Shown here piece after piece: positions 55,783-63,961 of a stretch of DNA of 64,000 nucleotides. The stretch lies in the NCBI GenBank assembly GCA_037138475.1, contig JBAXII010000002.1, positions 27,845-91,844 on the forward strand, given 5' to 3'. A program made the translations under genes and the position numbers. Source of the DNA: JAGOLU01 sp037138475. Its GTDB lineage: Bacteria > Patescibacteriota > Microgenomatia > UBA1406 > GWC2-37-13. Position 1 is the stretch's first letter. Every line of letters begins with the position of its first letter. The notes under the pieces are model-generated. The model was given only the letters and a program-made list of their open reading frames with translations. It had not been told where the DNA came from and did no database searches.

Positions 55783-57541
55783 CCTTGGACAGCTTGACTG
55801 ATAACATGAGTATGATGCCTATGGCTATAAAGGTGACGATACGGAGACCGATTTGCATCTCCCACACCTCGACGAGGAGTAGTCTGGAGATCACATACCC
55901 AAGGAGCAACATGCCAAATCCCTTGCGTCCATACCACTTCTTTTCAGTATGAAATGAGATGTACAAGATCAGACCAGTGACCGCAAATCCGATCAGGGTG
56001 AGTACGTGAGCTACAGCCACGTCATACACGAGTACCTTCATAACAAATGTGGTGCTAAATGCGATGCAGATCGCACCTGCCATAGCAGTTAGTCCAGAGA
56101 GTGTTTGCGTGGACTCATCCTCCATATGTGACATGCGGATCAGATAGATAGAAGGGACAAACAATGTGCTTATCACGACCACCTGTGTGGCATATAGTTT
56201 GAAACTAGGAGTACTGAGGAGCAAAGGAGCATTGAGCAGAGCCATATATGCCAGTATTCCAAACAACCCAAAGACCAGCAAATTTACTGTATTTTTACGT
56301 AGCTGTTTGCTGTAGATGAGTAGCGCAACTGACTCAACAGCGAGCACGATCTGCAACGTGTCTCCCTCAAACTGGAGTCCTGTAGCGATGAGCAGAAGCG
56401 ATATGGCGGTGAGCGGATATAGGAGTGTCCCCTGGCTCACTTCAAAGCTCTGTATCACTATATGCGCGGTGACAAAGAAGGTGAGTGATACAACCACGAG
56501 TATGAGCGATTTCCACTCGCTCGGAAACAAAGTCATGGTCCAACATAAGCTATAGATACCACAAAGTACGGATATGTATACATCTTTTTTACTGACCTGT
56601 TTTTCAACCACCTGTGATATGAGCGACACTCCCCAGAAGAGCATGGTAAATACGATCGCAAAGAACTTGAGCACCGATATATCTTGCATGTATGTTGAGG
56701 TCTGCAAGCTGGTGCCTCGGAGCACATAGGCATCAAGCTGAGACCAGTTTGAGGCAGAGATGAAAAGAGGTATTGTATAGAGCAGAACCATGGCAAAACA
56801 TCCCGCGACGATATCTCCCCATCCTTTGATTTTCGCGAGCCAGATATAGCTGATGGTGATGACGAGTATATATGAGAGCAACATCAGATCATCACGACTC
56901 GACGAGTTGGTGATAAGTGGTGCGCACCCCGCAATGAGCAAGCTGAGCCAGGCCATCGTCATGCGGTTGTACCTATGACTCAGTACAGCCACCGTACTAC
57001 TCACGAGCACATACATCCCTAATGTACTTAGTGACGAGTACATGTCATATATGACGCGGCCACTGTAAATACTGAGTAAAAGAACCGCAGCTCCAAGGAC
57101 GACTATGATCTCGCCGCGATTGGTCGATCGGGGGAGCAAATAGGAACCAAACGCAAAAATAGCAGTTCCAACCAATACCCCAAGGGTTATGCGCCCCGTA
57201 GGCCCGATCCAGTTGTTCAAAAATGCATACGAGACAAACCATAAGATGCCCATCAGCACAAACAGGGCTCCTACTTTGAGAGCCCAATCAACACGGAACC
57301 AATTCACAATCTGAGGGAGCATATCTTCAAAGACATCTTGGTTGAGTACTGAAGTTGGTTGACTTTGGCTTGGAGCGGCCTCGGTCAATGGAGCAGTTTG
57401 AACAGGCGGGCTCGTTTGCACATAGGTAGGAGGAGGTTCTGGAGGTATGTATTGAGGTGGTTGTGGGACTCCTTTTTTCTCGAGTTTTTGTACCCGACTC
57501 AGGACGTAGAGTATCAATAAAAAGTTTATGATCTCAAACAT
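55766..57541 (-). CDS. DUF2339-type polytopic membrane protein
   Basis: A 591-residue protein: one N-terminal helix (NFLLILYVLS), a Pro-rich cytoplasmic or external linker (about 25-65), then about sixteen to eighteen helices. The WFRVDWALKVGALFVLMGIL segment followed by NNWIGPTGRITLGVLVGTAI matches the DUF2339 pattern (W-x-x-x-x-G-x-x-x-x-x-G; P-x-x-R). Its role is unknown; members are often linked with envelope genes. The TSP3 gene overlaps its end. Confidence 0.85.
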   Translation of the reverse strand: MFEIINFLLILYVLSRVQKLEKKGVPQPPQYIPPEPPPTYVQTSPPVQTAPLTEAAPSQSQPTSVLNQDVFEDMLPQIVNWFRVDWALKVGALFVLMGILWFVSYAFLNNWIGPTGRITLGVLVGTAIFAFGSYLLPRSTNRGEIIVVLGAAVLLLSIYSGRVIYDMYSSLSTLGMYVLVSSTVAVLSHRYNRMTMAWLSLLIAGCAPLITNSSSRDDLMLLSYILVITISYIWLAKIKGWGDIVAGCFAMVLLYTIPLFISASNWSQLDAYVLRGTSLQTSTYMQDISVLKFFAIVFTMLFWGVSLISQVVEKQVSKKDVYISVLCGIYSLCWTMTLFPSEWKSLILVVVSLTFFVTAHIVIQSFEVSQGTLLYPLTAISLLLIATGLQFEGDTLQIVLAVESVALLIYSKQLRKNTVNLLVFGLFGILAYMALLNAPLLLSTPSFKLYATQVVVISTLFVPSIYLIRMSHMEDESTQTLSGLTAMAGAICIAFSTTFVMKVLVYDVAVAHVLTLIGFAVTGLILYISFHTEKKWYGRKGFGMLLLGYVISRLLLVEVWEMQIGLRIVTFIAIGIILMLSVKLSKDETQV

Positions 57542-57547
57542 GGGTTC

Positions 57548-57577
57548 ATACTACAGCATAGGGAGTTGCCAAGTCAA
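57548..57577 (-). promoter_or_regulatory. Promoter of the DUF2339/TSP3 operon, leaderless type
   Basis: Minus strand: TTGACT (57572-57577), 18-base spacer, TAGTAT (57548-57553), six bases to the ATG at 57541. Confidence 0.65.
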
Positions 57578-57583
57578 TCCCTC

Positions 57584-58390
57584 TTAGGCAGAGCTCAGCA
57601 CCTGATCTTCGGGCAGGCGGAAGAGTGGCTCGCCGAGTCGCTTTTGGTCGAGATAGTGTGCGATAAATCCCGCAGTCCGCGCAAATACAAAAAACGAGTT
57701 GAAAAACTCCGCCTCGATGAGCCCGCCAAGTTCCTCATGAGAGACACCCTCTTCATGGGCCAAGATATCGAGCATCACTGCTCCGATCGTCCCGTCGACG
57801 TTTAGTATCAGGTTGGGCTTTTTTTGTACCGTCACGCTCTCGATACTGCGCGCGACGTCTAGATGAGGATGCGAGGAGAGCTTCAGTGCGAAGTCAGCGA
57901 TGAGCTGGACGCGTGGGTCGGGTTTGTCCACGCGGTAGGATTTGTGTCCGATGCCGGCGATGATCTGCTTTTTTCCCGCATACTCCTCTACTACCGCGTG
58001 GGCTGATTGGCCCAGATGTGTGTGCCAGATGCGTGCGGCATCATTGGTTGCGCCGCCAAATCGGGGACCTATCGTGAGCAGACCCGCAGCGACTGAGGAG
58101 ACCATATCGCGCCCTGCACGGGCGGTGATCATGGTATTCACTGCACCAGAGACATAGGGCCCATGATCGACACAAAGCTTCAGGATGGTGTCTATACAGT
58201 CGCGGGTGAGCTGGCTTTGGAGCGGACGGCCCAAGAAAAGCGAGCCGACGATGTCGGCGAGCGTGGTGCTCGTCACCCAGTCAAGGAGCGGCTTGTCCAG
58301 CAGGTGCGGAACTCCTCCCTTCTCCTGCGAGATCGTGGAGGTGAACAAAGTGGGTTTACGGGTGGCGATGTCTGAGAGGGGGCGACGCAT
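57584..58390 (-). CDS. Citryl-CoA lyase (citrate-synthase-like) component of ATP-citrate lyase
   Basis: Splits citryl-CoA to acetyl-CoA and oxaloacetate. The 268-residue protein matches the last domain of ATP-citrate lyase: LCVDHGPYVSGAVNTMITAR, AGRDMVSSVAAGLLTIGPRF, GGATNDAARIW, IIAGIGHKSYRVDKPDPRVQ, KKPNLILNVDGTIGAVMLDI and FIAHYLDQKRLGEPLFRLPE, including the citrate-synthase-type His residues in DHGP and GIGHK. It is a separate gene here, as citryl-CoA lyase is in Aquificales, while in animals and Chlorobi it is fused to the CoA-binding part. It is third in an operon with the two synthetase genes, 115 bases behind the second. Confidence 0.93.
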   Translation of the reverse strand: MRRPLSDIATRKPTLFTSTISQEKGGVPHLLDKPLLDWVTSTTLADIVGSLFLGRPLQSQLTRDCIDTILKLCVDHGPYVSGAVNTMITARAGRDMVSSVAAGLLTIGPRFGGATNDAARIWHTHLGQSAHAVVEEYAGKKQIIAGIGHKSYRVDKPDPRVQLIADFALKLSSHPHLDVARSIESVTVQKKPNLILNVDGTIGAVMLDILAHEEGVSHEELGGLIEAEFFNSFFVFARTAGFIAHYLDQKRLGEPLFRLPEDQVLSSA

Positions 58391-58505
58391 AGGGAAATTA
58401 GCTTAAAACGTATAACGTATAGTGTATAACGAAAATCAAAAGCAAATTTAAATTGGAATTTGAAACTTATTTGGTATTTGTGAACTTTGAACTTGGAATT
58501 TACTC

Positions 58506-59474
58506 TCAATTCTTCATTGCCTTCAGTCTCTCCCCTACTTCACTGAATGTCTGTGTCGTGATGATCCCGGCCTCGCGCATCGCGGCGCGCTTTGCGCTCG
58601 CCTTTTCCTTTTCCATATGTGCTTTGGCCTTTGCATGGCCAAACTGCGGACTCTCGGGGAATATCTCCCCTACCGTGCCGGCGATATGGGCCACTATTTT
58701 TTTCGTAATCTTTTTTTGTTTTACCAGCTCGATGAGCTCGTACTCGTCAGAGCCGCCAAGCTCTCCATAGTACACGATGGTTTTCGTGTCTGGATCATCC
58801 TCGGCGAGGAGGAATGCATCCATCGGTGTGTAGATGGGCCAGCGATCTCCGCCATAGGACAGCGCAAATGACACCTTTCTCCCGCTCTGATACACGAGCG
58901 AGATGAGCTCACCAGTCATGCCTCCTGAGGCCGAGATGACAGCAGTGTCTCCACCCTCTGTGATATCTATCGACTCCCAGAGTGTCGGATCCACTCCCGC
59001 GATCGGGCCCAGCTTTAGCACACCGGGTATGAGCAGTCCTACAGTAGCGGGCCCGATGATGAGGGCGCCTTTTGCATTCACGTCCTCACTCAGTGTGAGA
59101 GACTGCCTCTCGGGTACCCCTTCGGCAAACACTACTCCACCTTGCAGCGAAGGGAACAGATGGAGTGCGTGCTCGACTTCGGCGACAGCACGCCGCGCGG
59201 ACAGCACATTTACGATCCACTCGATCAGAGTTTCTGGATGAGCCTTCACAAAGCCCTGTTGGTTGACATAGGTGGGGAGCATCATCTCTCGGGCACCCCA
59301 AAATACTTTTACAAATCCTCGCTTGCCATTTATGATCCCCACGATATCTGTCGCCTTTTTGCCACTCAGGTAGTCAAAGTCGAGCATCGACTGTATGACC
59401 GGCATGTGCACGCCGATGAGGAGTGTCGGATGACTCTTTTTATCACGGGTTTGAGAGATGAGGTGGGTGTTCAT
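58506..59474 (-). CDS. ATP-citrate lyase/citryl-CoA synthetase, CoA-binding (phospho-His) subunit
   Basis: A 322-residue protein like the middle part of ATP-citrate lyase and like succinyl-CoA synthetase alpha. Features: a Rossmann-like CoA domain (VIQSMLDFDYLSGKKATDIV), GGDTAVISASGGMTGELISL, VSFALSYGGDRWPIYTPMDA, IVYYGELGGSDEYELIELVK and ESPQFGHAKAKAHMEKEKAS; the FGHA histidine is the one phosphorylated in the family. The animal enzyme has GHAGA where this has GHAKA. It overlaps the ATP-grasp gene by four bases (ATGA). Together with its neighbours it forms the full enzyme. Confidence 0.93.
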   Translation of the reverse strand: MNTHLISQTRDKKSHPTLLIGVHMPVIQSMLDFDYLSGKKATDIVGIINGKRGFVKVFWGAREMMLPTYVNQQGFVKAHPETLIEWIVNVLSARRAVAEVEHALHLFPSLQGGVVFAEGVPERQSLTLSEDVNAKGALIIGPATVGLLIPGVLKLGPIAGVDPTLWESIDITEGGDTAVISASGGMTGELISLVYQSGRKVSFALSYGGDRWPIYTPMDAFLLAEDDPDTKTIVYYGELGGSDEYELIELVKQKKITKKIVAHIAGTVGEIFPESPQFGHAKAKAHMEKEKASAKRAAMREAGIITTQTFSEVGERLKAMKN

Positions 59475-60691
59475 AGCGAAAGATGGGATATGGCGTCGCG
59501 CACGATGTCAGTGAGTGGGTAGGTGTGGTCATGTATCTCGTGGAGTATGCCACTGTTCCCCAAAAATTTTTCAATATGGGCCAAACCCTTTTTTTGATAT
59601 GGTCCTCCTCGTCGTATCAATACTTTTATATGAGTATCGTTCAACTTCTGTGTCTCTGGTCGTAGCCCATCGATCACTCCGAGGAGGGTCTGGTATATAT
59701 CAGTAAAGTTTGCCACACCACCTGCGATGATGAGTGCTTTGCGGGGTGCTTTGGACTGCAGCATAGCCTCGACTACAGTTTTGGTATATGCTGCCACGTC
59801 TTCACGACTCGGATTGCCACTGTATTCACCGTAGTTGGCGAGCTCCGCGCCGTATCCCATGTCTGCGGCTTCGTCAGCGAGGACGATACTCGCGCCACCA
59901 CCAGACAGGAGCATCCAGAGAGAACCATCGGGGTTAAGCATTGTGAGCTTGAGCGAAGCGGGGGTGTTGGCCTGGAGCTTTGCTACCACTGCCTCAGCAG
60001 GGTGTCGTGCCTGCGGTATGATGAGTCCGTCGTGCGTGAGTGAGTCAGTGCGACAGATCGTGCTCACATCGTCGACGAGTACGGCGCCATCGAGGATATG
60101 GATCGTCCCGTCAGGCTGGATGACGAGAGGGTTGATCTCGAGAAACGCCCAGTCGTACTGATTCATCACCTCAGTAAGCTGAGAGAGCAAAGAAGATTGC
60201 TGAGAGAGCAAAGCTGAGAGCTGAGAGTTTGATATTCTAGAATTGGCATTATTTGCAGATTGTGAATTGTAAATTGGAAATTTAAGCGTGAGCTTTGTCA
60301 TCTCCCCCCACCTCTCCTCTACCTCGATCCCTCCATGGGGCGAATATAGCAGTTGAAACCCACCGCGTACGCGTTCGAGGGAGAGGTAGTGCTCATTTTT
60401 GGCATCGTGAGGTATCAGTGCCTCGGCCAGAAAAGATGAATATGCAGGTGTCGCATGTACGAATGCTACTAGTTCCGCAGGTGTAACGCCGACTTTGAGG
60501 AGTCCCCGCTTCCCCCGCTGCTTGATGCCTTGGTCGACCTTCACGACGAGCTTTGGGTCTGGGCCAAAATGTGCTGTGATCGCCTCCGCGGACGTTTGTG
60601 CGCTGACTCTCATGCCCTTCCAGTCAGTCAGGAGCCCTTCCTTTTGCAGGATGGATTTTGCCGCATATTCAGAGAGCTTTACTCGGGCCAT
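59471..60691 (-). CDS. ATP-citrate lyase/citryl-CoA synthetase, ATP-grasp and citrate-binding subunit
   Basis: A 406-residue protein matching the N-terminal part of ATP-citrate lyase: LVVKVDQGIKQRGKRGLLKV (nucleotide loop), LEINPLVIQPDGTIHILDGA, SLKLTMLNPDGSLWMLLSGG, ELANYGEYSGNPS (citrate site), ALIIAGGVANFTDIYQT and VLIRRGGPYQKKGLAHIEKF. Between residues about 135 and 175 it carries a low-complexity insert (YNSQSANNANSRISNSQL..., then SALLSQQSSLLSQ) encoded by repeats also found in the adjacent intergenic DNA. The start MARVKLSEY at 60691 follows a TATAAT by exactly six bases; a six-codon-longer frame begins above it. Confidence 0.92.
   Translation of the reverse strand: MARVKLSEYAAKSILQKEGLLTDWKGMRVSAQTSAEAITAHFGPDPKLVVKVDQGIKQRGKRGLLKVGVTPAELVAFVHATPAYSSFLAEALIPHDAKNEHYLSLERVRGGFQLLYSPHGGIEVEERWGEMTKLTLKFPIYNSQSANNANSRISNSQLSALLSQQSSLLSQLTEVMNQYDWAFLEINPLVIQPDGTIHILDGAVLVDDVSTICRTDSLTHDGLIIPQARHPAEAVVAKLQANTPASLKLTMLNPDGSLWMLLSGGGASIVLADEAADMGYGAELANYGEYSGNPSREDVAAYTKTVVEAMLQSKAPRKALIIAGGVANFTDIYQTLLGVIDGLRPETQKLNDTHIKVLIRRGGPYQKKGLAHIEKFLGNSGILHEIHDHTYPLTDIVRDAISHLSL
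60182..60283. repeat. Intergenic-type repeat DNA inside the ATP-grasp subunit gene
   Basis: 60206-60228 matches 60711-60733 (outside the gene, at its 5' end) at 22 of 23 positions, and GAGAGAGCAAAG occurs again at 60181-60192. 60251-60283 resembles the TTGCAGATTGTAAATTG words of the intergenic stretch at 43850-43880. The whole block is read in frame. Confidence 0.85.
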
Positions 60692-60697
60692 AGGCAC

Positions 60698-60703
60698 ATT
60701 ATA
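60698..60703 (-). promoter_or_regulatory. -10 box of the ATP-citrate lyase operon, leaderless type
   Basis: TATAAT on the minus strand, six bases before the ATG at 60691. The upstream region is repeat DNA, so no clear -35. Confidence 0.55.
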
Positions 60704-60710
60704 GAGCAAA

Positions 60711-60733
60711 GAGCAAAGCTAAGAGCTGAGAGT
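60711..60733. repeat. Intergenic copy of the repeat inserted in the ATP-grasp gene
   Basis: Differs at one base from 60206-60228. It lies directly upstream of the promoter of the same gene. Confidence 0.85.
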
Positions 60734-60794
60734 GGAAAAAAGCAACACGCAAATAAGGACAAAGGAGAGGAGCTGTGAGCATTACGCTACGGCA

Positions 60795-61342
60795 CTAAAC
60801 GAGGCTTTTGCTCATGATCACCTCATCCATATACTCACCCCGATAAAGGATGACGCCGGGTACACGACCGTACTCAGTGAAGCCAAGTTTTTTGTAGAGC
60901 GCGATGGCACGCGTGTTGGCTCCGTATGCGGTGAGCACGATCATGCGCAGATCTGGGATATGACTTTGAGCAAGCTTTATGGTGTATGTGATCAATTCCT
61001 CCCCTATCCCCTGTCCGCGCCACTTGGCAGCCAGTCCGATACCGAGACGCCCGACATGACGCGTGCGCTTTTTCCCATAAAAGCTCCGCTCTATATCAGC
61101 AGTCCCCACGAGTTCGGTGTCGACGTATGCGACTACCTTCACACTGTCGCCTGTTGCATGAGCTTTGAGATATGCATCGTATATGCAGTTTCTTCTGCGA
61201 GTGTCTGCTGCTCGCCCGAAAAAGTAATGAAGGTATCTTCGAGTGACAATGCATTGATCAGGGCGAGGTTGTTCTCCACATCGGCAGCTGTCGCGAGTCT
61301 GAGCGTGACAGTGGCGCCTGATCGAGTGGTAAAGGTGTGCAT
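60795..61342 (-). pseudogene. GNAT acetyltransferase, frameshifted
   Basis: Two minus-strand frames together make one GNAT acetyltransferase: from the ATG at 61342, MHTFTTRSGATVTLRLATAA through ETAYTMHISK in one frame, then in another frame DAYLKAHATGDSVKVVAYVD, the acetyl-CoA loop GIGLAAKWRGQGIGEELITY (R/Q-x-x-G-x-G/A) and NTRAIALYKKLGFTEYGR. The change of frame falls at about 61170-61195. No slippery heptamer is evident, so a real indel or a sequence/assembly error is more likely than programmed frameshifting. If it is an error, this is an intact ~182-residue enzyme. Confidence 0.8.
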
Positions 61343-61445
61343 GAGGGAAGTATAGTTGATAGCTGAAAACGTATAGTGGAGAACGTATGGCGTATAACGA
61401 GGAGCAAAATGTGTGTTGAAAGGATGCACACTGTCTACGCACATC

Positions 61446-61592
61446 CTATTTTCTCCTCTTTTTTGAGGGGGGCTGTAGCGCTTGAGCTACGACTCCCACC
61501 ATGAAGAGAAGGATAGGCAACAGGCAACAGGTGCCTATTGCCAAAACGGCGAGGGAATTCACCGTTTGGATAAATGAATCTATGGGATTCAT
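61446..61592 (-). CDS. Very small membrane protein (48 aa)
   Basis: A 48-residue frame with one strong membrane helix (LAVLAIGTCCLLPILLFMVG, residues about 14-33) and a basic end (SKKRRK). A Shine-Dalgarno-like AAGGAG lies five bases before the ATG, unusual in this window. The hydrophobic helix and basic tail look selected, and the region is otherwise without genes. Function unknown. Confidence 0.55.
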   Translation of the reverse strand: MNPIDSFIQTVNSLAVLAIGTCCLLPILLFMVGVVAQALQPPSKKRRK

Positions 61593-61879
61593 TTTTCTCC
61601 TTATTCTCGACTATCCAATTGGCACGCGCCGCATGTAGATAGTCAGAATCCGCAAAGCATAGAAGGATGACTCGCGACTTCTGACTATACTAGTCTCGAA
61701 CTATACGATAGACAGTGTGCAAAAGAGCGTTTTAGGTATCCGCCAAAACCACAGCGATTGTGATCTGGTAAAGTACCTATAGTAGTATCTCAGTTTTCTG
61801 TTAGATGTAAAGGGGAATCTAAAGATGAAGATTTGCGGGTTTTAGACTTTTGAATTTGAAATTTTCACTTTGCTTTCCC

Positions 61880-62374
61880 TCACATCCCCCGCTCTTCCAG
61901 GAGGTCGTTGATCCTACCGAGGACCTGCAGGTCAGCGGTGGGCACCTGAGACTGGAGTGGTGATACGACCTCCACCAGCCCGCGATTGGTCGTCACTTCA
62001 GTGATCTTATAGTTTGTATCGAGCTGCCTCACCGTATCCAGCTCTATGGCGGTCAAATTTGCACCCCTTTTTTTGAGAGTGACTGCCTGAGGGATGTCAA
62101 AACTTGATGCCGAGTTTGAGGGGAGGTAGGTATAGCTAGGACTGGTTGCAAGCATGGGAGCATCTGTTGGTTTTGGCTGTAATAGACGACTTACCAACGA
62201 GCTAACCCCTGACTCGATGAAGGGTGTGCGATAAGCGAGATACTCCCCTATCGATGCGTACCGAGCTGTCGGCGAGTCTGTGTAGAAAAACTCCTTGTTG
62301 ATGAGAGAACTCATCCACAATGCGATGAGGATAATTACAAAGGTTTTGATACGTTTGATGGTGCCTAGCGACAT
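61880..62374 (-). CDS. Small anchored protein of the FFxxxSPT family, copy 3
   Basis: A 164-residue protein: basic start (MSLGTIKRIK), a membrane helix (TFVIILIALWMSSLI), FFYTDSPT at the shared place, a linker, and a C-terminal helical/beta domain (LTAIELDTVRQLDTNYKITE, RGLVEVVSPLQS). It overlaps the preceding large secreted-protein gene by ten bases, as copy 1 overlaps its partner by four. The shared layout with the copies at 8778 and 45785 is described in the findings. Function unknown. Confidence 0.78.
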   Translation of the reverse strand: MSLGTIKRIKTFVIILIALWMSSLINKEFFYTDSPTARYASIGEYLAYRTPFIESGVSSLVSRLLQPKPTDAPMLATSPSYTYLPSNSASSFDIPQAVTLKKRGANLTAIELDTVRQLDTNYKITEVTTNRGLVEVVSPLQSQVPTADLQVLGRINDLLEERGM

Positions 62375-63879
62375 GGTGTGTTTGACTGCAAAGTAGTAAT
62401 GTCAATCACATATGTATTTGGCATAGCAGTACTCAGACATCCTTTTGATTGCTCAATAAACGTAGAGATGGTGAATGATGCTGAAGCATCTTTTTTGGGT
62501 CTGCGATACAACGTAAAGCTCAGTCGCGTCGAAGGGTCATTGATCAAAAATGGCAGATCATACAGCGACGCATTCTCAGTCTGATTTTTAAATGTGGGCA
62601 CACTGATACCTTGGAGTGCGAGGGCATTGTTGATCTGATTTTCCAGCGATATGTCAGCGCCATTTGCAAAGTAGAGTCCAAAGGCGACATTGCCAGGAGA
62701 GGTAACAAATGAGAGGTAGTAGGTACTATCCACGCTCAGGGGAGCGATCTGGAGGACTCCTTGATTTGAAACGGGCACAGGAGGAGCGACTGTGGGTGCG
62801 GCAGGTATAGCGGTAGGAACAGCTGTGGGAGGCACGACCACAGGTGGAGGCGCAACGGTTGGCTGAGGTGCTGTGGTGGGACGAGGGGCTGAGGTAGGTG
62901 CGGGTGCTTGGGTGGGATTGGAACCGACACTTTTGCTACAGTCAGGATGCTCACTCTCGCATCCTCCCATGGTACCTCCCCACTTCCCCATATCAGATTG
63001 GACGACACTCGTATAGTCTACCCACTCCCATTTGCCAGCTGGGTTATCACAATAAACTGACCTCAGCTTTTCTTGGCCATTTTCACAATATTTTTCATGT
63101 CGGACAGTATGGGTGCGCGTGGAGCCGTTACACGTGCGGTCAGGCTCGGTATGCTCGCCGCAGGCGAGGTATGTCGGGACGTAGGTGCTGGGAGCTTGTT
63201 GAGATGGTGCGGCGCCTTGAGCCGCTGGCTCTGGCGCCGCACCAGTACCATTGGAAGGCGTGCATGGTGGGGCATTGACCGATCCAGTGGAGGCATATAC
63301 ACAGTCACACTTGCTTGATATATTGTTTACCTTCGTCTGTAAAGTGCAGGCCACCGCGATACCAGATTGTCCAGTGACATACCACATGCAATTCTGCCCA
63401 CTCAGTGAAGATCCGCCACCTGAGAAATCTGTAATATTGCTGAAACTTTTACCTGATTGGCGGATATCAGCACCGCCTTGGTACCAATGTACGTCGCATG
63501 CGCTTCCTGAAGCAATGAGTTGTAAAGAGGGATCACTTGTGCTAAATGTAGCGGAAATTTTTCCATCATATTTTTCACCTGCGACGCCATTTCGAATGCA
63601 TTGATATATGCGGTTGCCTAAACCAGCGCTTTCTTTTGTGAGATTTGCTGTGATGCTCCCACAGCCCGTCGCTCCTGCAGCTACAGGTTGAGGTGTCATA
63701 TCAGTTTGATTTCCAACAAAAGCAACTGTCGGCACGTATGCCTTGCTTGAAAGCGCATCAGGAAGGTGCGAATACCATACTCCGAGACCATATCCAAAAG
63801 CCAAAAGTATCGTGAGTCCTAAACCCATCCATATAGATTGGTGTCGACGAAAGTGTATAGGCACCAAACGAGATTTCAT
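62365..63879 (-). CDS. Large Cys-rich anchored surface protein
   Basis: A 504-residue protein with an N-terminal membrane helix (SIWMGLGLTILLAFGYGLGV, residues about 15-34). An exported Cys-rich region (about 65-310, near 20 Cys) includes GCGSITANLTKESAGLGNRI, CDVHWYQGG, and CGEHTEPDRTCNGSTRTHTV, then a Pro/Thr/Val-rich linker (about 320-375) and a C-terminal beta domain (LQIAPLSVDSTYYLSFVTSP). No family recognised; the Cys pattern suggests several disulfide-bonded modules. The start MKSRLV at 63879 is set by the promoter at 63886-63915. It is the first gene of a pair with FFxxxSPT copy 3. Confidence 0.78.
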   Translation of the reverse strand: MKSRLVPIHFRRHQSIWMGLGLTILLAFGYGLGVWYSHLPDALSSKAYVPTVAFVGNQTDMTPQPVAAGATGCGSITANLTKESAGLGNRIYQCIRNGVAGEKYDGKISATFSTSDPSLQLIASGSACDVHWYQGGADIRQSGKSFSNITDFSGGGSSLSGQNCMWYVTGQSGIAVACTLQTKVNNISSKCDCVYASTGSVNAPPCTPSNGTGAAPEPAAQGAAPSQQAPSTYVPTYLACGEHTEPDRTCNGSTRTHTVRHEKYCENGQEKLRSVYCDNPAGKWEWVDYTSVVQSDMGKWGGTMGGCESEHPDCSKSVGSNPTQAPAPTSAPRPTTAPQPTVAPPPVVVPPTAVPTAIPAAPTVAPPVPVSNQGVLQIAPLSVDSTYYLSFVTSPGNVAFGLYFANGADISLENQINNALALQGISVPTFKNQTENASLYDLPFLINDPSTRLSFTLYRRPKKDASASFTISTFIEQSKGCLSTAMPNTYVIDITTLQSNTPCR

Positions 63880-63885
63880 GCGGGT

Positions 63886-63915
63886 AGTATAGTCTGAAAT
63901 AAAAGCATCGTCCAA
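63886..63915 (-). promoter_or_regulatory. Promoter of the Cys-rich surface protein gene, leaderless type
   Basis: Minus strand: TTGGAC (63910-63915), 18-base spacer, TATACT (63886-63891), six bases to the ATG at 63879. It overlaps codons of a longer frame, so that frame's upstream start is rejected. Confidence 0.65.
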
Positions 63916-63961
63916 TAGAGAAAAATCTAAATATCAATCTCAAACAACCATCAATCTTTAT

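Noticed and set aside
61170..61200. Programmed frameshift in the GNAT gene
   Set aside because: No slippery heptamer or stimulatory hairpin could be seen; a simple indel is the easier reading.
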